This document shows positions 46,736 to 55,100 of a stretch of DNA of 64,000 bases, piece after piece. Within the stretch, counting starts at the first letter, position 1. Each line of letters begins with the position of its first letter. Location of the stretch: the NCBI GenBank assembly GCA_016214035.1, contig JACRPF010000020.1:1-64000 (forward strand), read 5' to 3'. A model generated the notes under the pieces. It had not been told where the DNA came from and did not search any database. It worked only from the letters and a program-made list of their open reading frames with translations. The DNA is from Spirochaetota bacterium. GTDB taxonomy: Bacteria; Spirochaetota; Brachyspiria; Brachyspirales; JACRPF01. Both the position numbers and the translations under genes were made by a program.

Positions 46736-47089
46736 ATGAATGCACACATCACCGAGATCAGTCACAAAGGCAAAGCGATCATCAAGGTAGACTACCGCGG
46801 GCTGTCGTCCGAGGACGCGGTAACCGTGATGAGGGATCTGCATGACACGCAGCTTGCGCGCGGCCCTGTTGTGCTGACGCTTGCGGATGTATCCGACAGT
46901 CATATCAGCGAACTCATGCGGACGAAAGGGATGGAGTATGCCAAGGACATCGAAGCCAAAGGAATTCAGTCGTATATGGCGATGATCGGCGTGAGCGGCA
47001 TGCAGCGTCTTATCATGAATGCGTTCAGCCGCGCGCTGTATTTCGCGAAGGATGATACCGATGCGCTTGAGTGGCTGGTAAAAAAGTAA
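46736..47089 (+). CDS. Small STAS/SpoIIAA-like protein
   Basis: A 117-residue cytoplasmic protein. The alternating pattern (KAIIKVDYRGLSSEDAVTVM, GPVVLTLADVSDSHIS, SYMAMIGVSGMQRLIMNAFSRAL, then FAKDDTDALEWL) resembles SpoIIAA-like/STAS-fold proteins, especially the last segment. The usual phosphorylated Ser is not obvious. TGGAG before the ATG at 46736 sets the start; an alternative at 46718 lacks a site. It is co-transcribed with an NmrA-like gene one base later. The function is unknown. Confidence 0.5.
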   Translation: MNAHITEISHKGKAIIKVDYRGLSSEDAVTVMRDLHDTQLARGPVVLTLADVSDSHISELMRTKGMEYAKDIEAKGIQSYMAMIGVSGMQRLIMNAFSRALYFAKDDTDALEWLVKK

Positions 47090-47090
47090 C

Positions 47091-47963
47091 ATGGGAATGA
47101 AACAGCGTATTCTGGTAACCGGCGCGAACGGCACGACGGGCCGGGAAGTCATCACCGCACTGCATCATCGCGGCGTCACCGGTATCGTCGCCGCGGGAAG
47201 CAATGCCGAACGCACGGCAGCGGCATTCAGCGGCATGGCGTCGGCCGTACGTCTCGATCTCACCGATCCCGCGACGTACGACGCCGCACTCGACGGCATC
47301 ACGAAGATCTATCTGATGCGTCCGCCGGCCATATCCGATGTACAACGGCACGTGGCGCCGTTCATCACCCGTGCCGCGGAACGAGGAGTATCGCACATCG
47401 TATTCCTGTCGCTGCAGGGCGTTGAACACAATCATATCGTGCCGCATTACCGCATCGAACAGAATATACTCGCGAGCGGCGTAGACTACACCTTTCTCCG
47501 CCCCAGCTTTTTCATGCAGAACCTGGCGACAACGCACCGGGACGACATCCGCACGCACGGCACCATCGTCGTTCCGGCGGGCAGCGGCAAAACAAATTTC
47601 ATCGATGTCCGTGATATCGCGGAAGCGGCGGCCATCGCGTTCACGGAGGACGGGCACCGGAATACCGCGTATGAATTGACCGGAAGTGAAGCACTCGATT
47701 ATGAAACGGTCGCGGCAATCCTGTCCGATGCCTGCGGGAAAAAGATCGTCTACACCAGTCCGTCGATACCCGCATTCTTTTTCCATGAACTACGGCGGCA
47801 TACACCGGTACCGTTCATCCTGGTGATGATCATGCTGTACACGGTAGCCCGGTCAGGCAAAGCGGCGGGAACCACCGATACGGTACGGAAGCTTCTGAAA
47901 CGTGATCCGATCACCTTCAGCCAATTCGCACATGATTACCGGCATGTGTGGGTTGATGGATGA
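47091..47963 (+). CDS. NmrA-like atypical SDR (NAD(P)-binding)
   Basis: A 290-residue protein with the N-terminal Rossmann signature VTGANGTTGREV and the NmrA/QorB-like run VDYTFLRPSFFMQNL, then TNFIDVRDIAEAAAIAF. There is no Tyr-x-x-x-Lys catalytic pair, as in regulatory or quinone-reductase-type members. It probably binds NADPH and acts as a redox sensor or reductase. The start codon follows the STAS-like stop by one base. Confidence 0.8.
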   Translation: MGMKQRILVTGANGTTGREVITALHHRGVTGIVAAGSNAERTAAAFSGMASAVRLDLTDPATYDAALDGITKIYLMRPPAISDVQRHVAPFITRAAERGVSHIVFLSLQGVEHNHIVPHYRIEQNILASGVDYTFLRPSFFMQNLATTHRDDIRTHGTIVVPAGSGKTNFIDVRDIAEAAAIAFTEDGHRNTAYELTGSEALDYETVAAILSDACGKKIVYTSPSIPAFFFHELRRHTPVPFILVMIMLYTVARSGKAAGTTDTVRKLLKRDPITFSQFAHDYRHVWVDG

Positions 47964-47988
47964 ACTTTACCGCCGGTACATACCTATA

Positions 47989-48867
47989 CTATCCATGCAG
48001 CCGGTAATCACTCGGACTTTTACCCGCCGCTTTTTTAAAGACACGTTCAAACGTCGTGAGATTTACGAATCCCGAGGCGAAGGCGATATCGGTAACCGGC
48101 TGTGATGTACTCTGCAAAAGGAATTTCGCATGCTCGATGCGCTTCCCGGTGATGTAATCCTTGAATGAAATGCCGAAAGTCTTTTTGAACGCGGTGGAAA
48201 GATACGGCACTGAAAACCTGAACCGTACCGCAAGCGACGACAGTGAAAGGTCTTCGGTGAAATGTTCGCCGATGAAGTCGTAGAGCCCGGCGAACCGTTC
48301 CGGTACGCGCGACGACTTAGGCGCATCCGACGGCGACAGATATTCACGTATCACAAGCTCGAAGAAATAGGATAGAAGGGCCGGTATGACGCGCCGGTAC
48401 TGCTGCCGTTTCGACGTGAACTCAACGCACAGTTCGTCGAGCACCCAGCGCAGTCGCACGCGCGCAAGCGCATCGGGACGTATGGTGTTGCGGATGAGAT
48501 AGAACGGCTCGAGAAAACGGCGTTTCCACGCGTGCCCTGCCGCATCGGCATTCATGTCGGAAAATATATCCGGGAGAAAGATGCAGTTGATGAGTTCGAA
48601 CGGGGCCTCGGTAACGGCGAATGAATGACGCGATGAACGGTTGAGGAATACGAGGTCGCCCTCGCGCACCGGCGCTCCCGTACGCCCGTTCAGCGTATGT
48701 TTCGCTGCTCCGCCGGTGACATAGAAAAACTCATACGCATTGTGTCCGTGTTCCGCAAGCGACGGATGACGGTACCGTTCTATGAAAAACGGAAAATCAC
48801 GGTTTACCCTGCGGTTACCGCCGAAATTGTGACGGAAAATATCGATGACCGCAGTACTGCTGCTCAT
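47989..48867 (-). CDS. AraC-family transcriptional regulator (leaderless candidate)
   Basis: A 292-residue regulator with a cupin sensor domain (HGHNAYEFFYVTGG and REGDLVFLNRSSRHSFAV) and a C-terminal double helix-turn-helix (DLSLSSLAVRFRFSVPYLST, then FASGFVNLTTFERVFKKAAG). The ATG at 48867 is only six bases from the -10 box and has no Shine-Dalgarno. It lies upstream in the same direction as nothing obvious and converges with the NmrA-like gene; the GH5-like gene ends 45 bases before its start, so it may regulate that region. Confidence 0.85.
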   Translation of the reverse strand: MSSSTAVIDIFRHNFGGNRRVNRDFPFFIERYRHPSLAEHGHNAYEFFYVTGGAAKHTLNGRTGAPVREGDLVFLNRSSRHSFAVTEAPFELINCIFLPDIFSDMNADAAGHAWKRRFLEPFYLIRNTIRPDALARVRLRWVLDELCVEFTSKRQQYRRVIPALLSYFFELVIREYLSPSDAPKSSRVPERFAGLYDFIGEHFTEDLSLSSLAVRFRFSVPYLSTAFKKTFGISFKDYITGKRIEHAKFLLQSTSQPVTDIAFASGFVNLTTFERVFKKAAGKSPSDYRLHG

Positions 48868-48873
48868 GGCGGA

Positions 48874-48901
48874 AGTATATCAAGTCCGCCGCGGCTGTCA
48901 A
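48874..48901 (-). promoter_or_regulatory. Promoter of a probable leaderless AraC mRNA
   Basis: On the minus strand TTGACA (48901-48896), a 16-base spacer and TATACT (48879-48874). Six bases separate the -10 box from the ATG at 48867, so transcription and translation starts should nearly coincide. Confidence 0.7.
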
Positions 48902-48911
48902 ACCATGCGGC

Positions 48912-50594
48912 CTATTTTACGGATGCGGCTTTTGTATACCACGCCGGCTTTTTGTTCTTCGCGAACCATGACCGGAGCAGTTTTACGCGGTCTGTCATAT
49001 ACGGCGCACGATTGGTGACCGATATATCCGCCTCATATTCCGGATTCCAGCCCTGCCACTCACGGAATGAGTGAAAACACCAGTCCCAGTTATATTTCTC
49101 GAAAATATCGATACAGTCCGAGATATACCGTGCCGCACTCCCGTTCGGCGCCCAGCGCACACAGCTGAACTCTCCCATTAACATCGGCACATTCCACTTT
49201 TTCTGGAAATCGGTAGCCGGCTTGAGCGCCCGTTCAAGATATTCCTTATCATATACCGCAGTACCCTGTCTTCCGGGATACTCGAAGCCCACCGCTTTTG
49301 TTGACGCGAGCACACCCTGATGCGTGATGTGTCCCGGGTCATACATATGCGGGCTGTAGATGACGTTGGATACCCGCGCCGGACGCAGGCGCAGGAATCC
49401 CTGCGGTGACCCGCCGCTGCTGCCTTCAATATATATCGGTTTCACCGGATCGATCTTCCGTATCTCCATCGATGTCTTTTCGGCAAGATCGCTCCAGCCA
49501 ATGACATCGTCGCTCACCCGCTGCGCGATCTCAGAGATATGCGGCTCGTTCGCCAGGTCGTATCCCAGGACTACCTCGTTGGTACGATATCGCGTAACGA
49601 GCGTCTTCCAGCATTCGATAAACCGTTTCTGATTAGCACCGCTTTTGAACAGCCCCTGCTGCGACGTGCCCATCATGTCGAGCACCATATACATGCCGTA
49701 TTTCCGGCACCACGCCGCGATGCGGTCCGTCCGCTCGATTGCCGCGCTGAACTGTGCGTCGAAGTCGGCGGACTCAAGCCCCTTTTTAAAATACTTGGTG
49801 TCCCATCCTCCGAAATTATACCGCACCAGATTGGCGTTCCATTCCTCCCCGAGTTCCCGGAGATCATCCTCCGTGATAGGATCGAATATCATCATGCCGC
49901 GGAGGCGTCCAAACCCGTGCTGATACGGCGCCGGCCGCCAGCCGTCATCGGTACCCTCACCCTGAATGACCGTTATCTTCACGTCATCGTACCACACGGT
50001 TCCCGATGTACCCTCGATGCCGAAGTTCAGGACACCGGCGACGGTATTCTCGGGAATGGCGACGATCAGCGACACATTAGTCCAGCCGAACGATCCGCCA
50101 GGGAAGAACGCACCGGGCCGTATATTGCCTATCGTCGCCTCAAGCGAACCCTTCGCGACATCGGCGGTCCAGAAACAACACTGCACGTTGGCTCCCGCCC
50201 ACGGCGTTTTTTTCTCCGATATATTCTCAACGCGCATCCGTAAGCTTACCTGCACCAGTGACCGCTTCAGCACCGCTATCTCATCGGCGCTGAACACCCG
50301 CTTGTAATACACGTTGCCGGCTGTCTCCGTGCGTGACAGCATGAGCCCTCGTCCGGTGAAACCGTCACCAAACACAGGATTACGGCCCTCTATCCTGTCG
50401 CTCCACAGGAGGCTCCCGCCGATCACCCACGTTTTCGTTGATCGTGCCGCATCTTCAAAATCATCTGAAAACATTTTATTATCGGACATACCCGGCTGCT
50501 GCACCGGTTTTTCCGCACAGAGTATGAATGCGGTCATCAGCATACCGAGAACAGAGAAAGCCGCTTTGTACATCCGGGAATGTTCGTGTATCAT
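48912..50594 (-). CDS. Secreted GH5-like glycoside hydrolase with N-terminal CBM-like domain
   Basis: A 560-residue secreted enzyme. After the signal peptide (about 1-27) a jelly-roll domain (about 40-215) resembles carbohydrate-binding modules. The TIM barrel follows with YDLANEPHISE (acid/base Glu350) and MLMGEFSCVRW (nucleophile Glu475), plus VIYSPHMYDPG and DWCFHSFREW, all matching GH5 endoglucanase/mannanase-type enzymes. AAGGAA precedes the ATG at 50594. A retaining endo- or exo-beta-glycosidase is expected; glucan or mannan specificity cannot be decided. Confidence 0.85.
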   Translation of the reverse strand: MIHEHSRMYKAAFSVLGMLMTAFILCAEKPVQQPGMSDNKMFSDDFEDAARSTKTWVIGGSLLWSDRIEGRNPVFGDGFTGRGLMLSRTETAGNVYYKRVFSADEIAVLKRSLVQVSLRMRVENISEKKTPWAGANVQCCFWTADVAKGSLEATIGNIRPGAFFPGGSFGWTNVSLIVAIPENTVAGVLNFGIEGTSGTVWYDDVKITVIQGEGTDDGWRPAPYQHGFGRLRGMMIFDPITEDDLRELGEEWNANLVRYNFGGWDTKYFKKGLESADFDAQFSAAIERTDRIAAWCRKYGMYMVLDMMGTSQQGLFKSGANQKRFIECWKTLVTRYRTNEVVLGYDLANEPHISEIAQRVSDDVIGWSDLAEKTSMEIRKIDPVKPIYIEGSSGGSPQGFLRLRPARVSNVIYSPHMYDPGHITHQGVLASTKAVGFEYPGRQGTAVYDKEYLERALKPATDFQKKWNVPMLMGEFSCVRWAPNGSAARYISDCIDIFEKYNWDWCFHSFREWQGWNPEYEADISVTNRAPYMTDRVKLLRSWFAKNKKPAWYTKAASVK

Positions 50595-50712
50595 GGTTTT
50601 TCCTTATTAGATGGCTCGTTCACAATCGTAGATCCGTTATGCTGAACAGTATACGCTGACAATACACTTCTGTACATGCATAAAACGGGCGGTCATTTGT
50701 ACAAAATGGTTC

Positions 50713-50740
50713 TTGACGGTTCACCTGATTGGCTTATACT
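50713..50740 (+). promoter_or_regulatory. Promoter of the leaderless XylR-like gene
   Basis: TTGACG (50713-50718), a 16-base spacer and TATACT (50735-50740). The ATG at 50747 begins seven bases after the -10 box. Two TGTACA boxes (50671-50676, 50698-50703) lie upstream. Confidence 0.7.
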
Positions 50741-50746
50741 GTCTGC

Positions 50747-52027
50747 ATGAGGATAGCTTATATCCATGCCGGCATGCGTTTTGAATCCTACATGGGTTCG
50801 CATGTCTATGACGAGGTGTGCCGCGGCATCAAGGACGCGGTAAAAGCGCGCGATCTTGTCTGCGAGTTCTTCGATGCGCGCCTGAACCTCGATCACTTCC
50901 TCCGCTCAAAAGGATACAAACGATACGCCGGGCTCATCGGCACCATTCCCACGCGGCTTCCCGCGGCAAAGCACTGGCACCGCATTGAACAGATGCTGCC
51001 ATGCGTGAATCTCATGATCGCGTCACCGCACCCGGGCTCGCATTTCGCGGGAGTCGATGACGCGAAGGGAATACGCCTGGTGATGGAACATCTCGTCAGC
51101 GAGGGACACGAGCGCATCGGATACTTCGGCATCGGCGATGAAGAGTTCTCCAGGAAACGCTTCGCCGCATATCTCGATTTTATCCGCGCACACGGACTTC
51201 CGGTCGTCCCCGATAGCATCGTCGGTTTCGATCCGGCAAGCGGTCTCGCGCGCATCGGCATCATCGCGCGCAATCTCTTCAACTTCAGGAGCGACCGGGC
51301 CGCGGAGAAGGATATGATATCCCGGGCGAATGAGATGCTTTCCCGCAGGGACAGGCCCGCAGCACTCGTTTTCGAGGCCGACCTTCCGGCGATACACTTT
51401 TCACTCACCGCCCGCGCCGTCGGCGTGAAAATACCGGGCGACATCGCCATCACGGGTTTCGACAACAACCGCTTTTATGACGTGAACGACCCGCACCTGA
51501 AACTCACCACCGTGGAGCAGGATTTCTACGCCAACGGCACCGCCGCCGTGAAACTCCTCGCCGATATCATCGACGATAGCGGCATGTTGGACCCGCGGAC
51601 GGTACTCACGGAGCCGCGTCTCATCGTACGCCGGTCTTCGCTGAAAAAATCGCTTCGCGTTTCCGGCGGGGATGATGATTTTTATGAAACCGTGGGCGCA
51701 TATATCGATGCGCATGCCGGCGACCATACCCTATCGCATGACCTTTCAAGAAAACTTTCCATGAAGCACAAATATTTTCTTGGAAAATTCGCAGCCGTTT
51801 TCGGTGTCACATTCGTGAACTACGTCAACCGGCTCCGTCTCGATAAGGCCGCGCACCGGATTCGCGGAACAAAAGACAGCATCACCGACATACTCTTCGA
51901 TGCCGGTTTCAGGTCGCATCAGAACTTCAACCGGCAATTTAAAAAGCACTTCGGCGTTTCCGCAAGCGATTACCGCGACGGCACGCCGGCACAAAACCGC
52001 GCGAACGGTACGCCCGGAAAAGCATAG
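50747..52027 (+). CDS. XylR-like regulator: LacI-type sensor fused to AraC DNA-binding domain
   Basis: A 426-residue regulator. Residues about 1-300 are a periplasmic-binding/LacI-type sensor (HFAGVDDAKGIRLVMEHLVS, ERIGYFGIGDEEFSRKR, PGDIAITGFDNNRFYDVNDP) without the LacI N-terminal helix-turn-helix. The C-terminal 100 residues are an AraC-type domain (KYFLGKFAAVFGVTFVNYVN, ITDILFDAGFRSHQNFNRQF). This is the build of enteric XylR, which activates xylose genes. The frame is open from a TTG at 50729, but ATG 50747 sits at the predicted transcript start. It is divergent from the GH5-like gene and precedes the SGNH/NodB gene, its likely targets. Confidence 0.85.
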   Translation: MRIAYIHAGMRFESYMGSHVYDEVCRGIKDAVKARDLVCEFFDARLNLDHFLRSKGYKRYAGLIGTIPTRLPAAKHWHRIEQMLPCVNLMIASPHPGSHFAGVDDAKGIRLVMEHLVSEGHERIGYFGIGDEEFSRKRFAAYLDFIRAHGLPVVPDSIVGFDPASGLARIGIIARNLFNFRSDRAAEKDMISRANEMLSRRDRPAALVFEADLPAIHFSLTARAVGVKIPGDIAITGFDNNRFYDVNDPHLKLTTVEQDFYANGTAAVKLLADIIDDSGMLDPRTVLTEPRLIVRRSSLKKSLRVSGGDDDFYETVGAYIDAHAGDHTLSHDLSRKLSMKHKYFLGKFAAVFGVTFVNYVNRLRLDKAAHRIRGTKDSITDILFDAGFRSHQNFNRQFKKHFGVSASDYRDGTPAQNRANGTPGKA

Positions 52028-52057
52028 GGAAAAAGTTACATTGCCGGCGCTGAAAAA

Positions 52058-52092
52058 CGTGTAGCCGTTACGCGCGTTTCTGAGTATACTAT
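52058..52092 (+). promoter_or_regulatory. Promoter region of the SGNH/NodB gene with shared upstream motif
   Basis: TATACTAT (52085-52092) is a good -10 region. Seventeen bases upstream, in place of TTGACA, is CGTGTAGCCG (52058-52067). The same ten bases at the same distance from TATACTAT occur at 63568-63602. Confidence 0.55.
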
Positions 52093-52134
52093 CTTCATAT
52101 GTAACGATATCCGTGTACTTCGACGGAGCTCCCA

Positions 52135-55100
52135 ATGAAACTGCGTATTCCCTCGATTCTCTTCATCATCGCGCTCCTCGTGCCGTTCAGCCCCCCGATT
52201 GATGCGGCCGTCTGGCGCGGGCTCGGACAGCGCATGCGCATCACCGTGCAGGGCTGGAACGGCGCCGACGCATGGAGCCGCTGCACCCGTTCCCGGCACT
52301 ACTCCACCGTATCGTTCCGCAGATTCCGCGTGGTATTGCAGACATTCCAGCCCGCGGGGACACCAATCGCCGACACGAACTACACAAACGATTATTTCTT
52401 CCAGGTGGGATTCGAGTACCCGTATGCGGCTTCAAATACCGGCATCGCGAACCGCGTACCGGTGACCTTCAGCGGCTCGAATGTGGCATCATATACCGCG
52501 GCAGCAGGACCATTCGGGTATATCCTTTCCGATATCATCGACCTCGGCTACGACGTTCCGGCTGATGCGTTCTTCGGATTCTGGACCACCATCGAGAATC
52601 AGCTCGGGTCGGCATCACCGTCGAACACCATGCCGTACATCGACAACATGTGCAATAATCTCGAGCGCTATGAAGGCAACCGCACCACGGCGAGTTCGCT
52701 CATCGGATCGAACTGGGCGTTAAGCCAGCCGTCGATATCGCATGTGGGGACGAACATCGGCGGCTATTCCAGCGGCTACGCCCCGTCGATGATGCTCATC
52801 GAAGTGCCCGAATCCGCCAAGTCGATACTCCTCATCGGCGATTCGATCTGCTACGGCGTGGGCGAAGGGTCAACGGGAAGTGCCGGATACGGCGATGCGC
52901 TCGGAAGCGCACTCGGCAATTCGGGATATCTCGCGCGCTGGGTGGGCGAGAACCTCAGATACAACGCCATGAATTTCGGACGCGGCAGCGACGGCTTCAA
53001 ATACGCGAGCGCTGCGAACTGGAAATACCGCACACAGATGTGGGCACTCGCCAACCCCACGCATATCGTGAGCGAGAATTTCCACAACGACGTTTACACG
53101 GCGGGCGGCATCAACGGCATGCTCTCGAACATACAGATCGGCTACGGCCTCATGCGTTCGGCCTGCCCCGGCGTACCGATAATTCAGACCACGTGCACGC
53201 CGCACAGCGACGGCAGCAGCGACCAGTACAGAACGTTCGCCGGACAGAGCAACGGATCATCCTCGAGCAATATATTCTGGGCTTCGAACGGCATACGCAA
53301 TGTGCTCAACGAGATGATACGCACCAACGACGCACGGGTGGGACACGACGACTACATAGACCCGAACCCCTGGTATGAGGATGGTTATGTGGCCGGAAAT
53401 CCGGCAACGACCACCGGAAGAATTCGATCGGACGGAACGGCGTACCGTTTCGTGTATGACGGCATACATCCCGGCAGTCACGGTACCGAGGCGATAGCGG
53501 CCGGCATGACGCGCGACCCGTTCGCCGGCACGAACGCCGTCGTGACCAACTGGGCACCGTCGTTCACGATGTCCCCCGCCGGGCCGTACTATGTCGGCCA
53601 AGCGGTGGCATTCTCGAATACCAGTACCGCCGGGACGCATGCGGCGACCAATTTCACGATGAGCTTTCCCGACGGCAGCACGTTCGAGACGAATAGTGCG
53701 GCATTCACGGTAAGCAAAACGTTCGTCACGAACTATTCAAATTATGTTCTTATCACCATCGCCGATACGAACGGGACCGTCGTTGCTGCGAGCAACCTGC
53801 TCATCGTCACCAACACCAACATCGTCTACAGCAAGGGGACGATCAAATACATCATCTTCAAACTCGATGACTTCAACACCGCATATCTGTGGAACGACCT
53901 GGCATCGAATCTCATATCGAACAATATCCACGCATCATTCGGCTTCGTCGGCAGCAATTCGGAAAGCTATGCGGCCACGCGCCCTTGGTTCTGGGACTGG
54001 GTCACCAACATCCGCTCGAACGGCATCGAGATATGGAATCACTCGTACGACCACGGTGACATGTCCGCTCTTGACGAGCACGGACAGTTCCGTGTGATGG
54101 CACGGAATCAGAATATCATCCGCCGCTACGCCGGACTGACGCTCGCCGCCTACGGTGCGCCGGGAAATTATCTCAACAGCGATTCATATGATGCACTTCA
54201 GGATGTCGACGCGGTGGACACGATGTTTTTCGGGGTCACCAATTCAGCCAAGCGGAGTTTTCTCCGCTGCGGGGAGATGGAAAGTCCCACACTCGTGCCC
54301 AATTACGATTACTTCATCAGTAACTGGAGCAGGACCGTATCGAATGTCAGCAACGCCGGCGCCGATTACCTCATACTGCAGGGTCATCCCGGGTCATGGG
54401 GCACCGGCTCCCGTCTTACCAACTTTCAGTATATTCTCGGTTTTCTCACCAACATGGGCTTTACATTCGTCACGCCGTCGGAATATGTGCAGATAAAAAC
54501 CGGCGGCCTTTCCATTTCCAACCCGACGCCAGAGACCGTGTTCGCACCCGGAGCGACGGTAAGCGGTTCTATCATCGGAACGAATCCCACATGGTCGGTG
54601 GATCTTCTGTCCGGCACAACGATACAGAATCTTGCATCAGGTTCAGGCTCATCGTTCTCGGCGGTACTGCCTGTGGCGATTGGCATTAGCAACCGCGTAC
54701 GCATCACCGCGCGAAGCCAGGGTTTTTCACGCTGCCAAACGCACGCAGTGGCGCCCATCGGCACGAACGATCTTGCAGCAACTGCGACAATGAGCTCTGA
54801 CTCGCAGACCGCGGGCTATGAAGCGGCAAAGGCTGTTGACCGCTCGCTTGCGACGGCATGGAAACCGTCGGGCGCGCTCCCGCAGTCGATAACCGCAGAC
54901 TTCGGCGCAGAACGGCTCGTCGCAGGCGCGTACATCGCCTGGAAGCCCGATCGTTTTGCCGACTTCTGGAAAATGTCAGTATCGACCGACGGCAGTAACT
55001 GGTTCACCATCGTATCCAATGATACCGGCATCGGCGGCGGTGAAAGCTTCCGCTGCGCACCGACGAACGCGCGCTATATCCGCCTCACTGCGATACGGGC

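Noticed and set aside
50648-50653. Promoter of the GH5-like gene at the minus-strand TATACT
   Set aside because: No acceptable -35 box lies 15-18 bases upstream, so it is not listed as a promoter.
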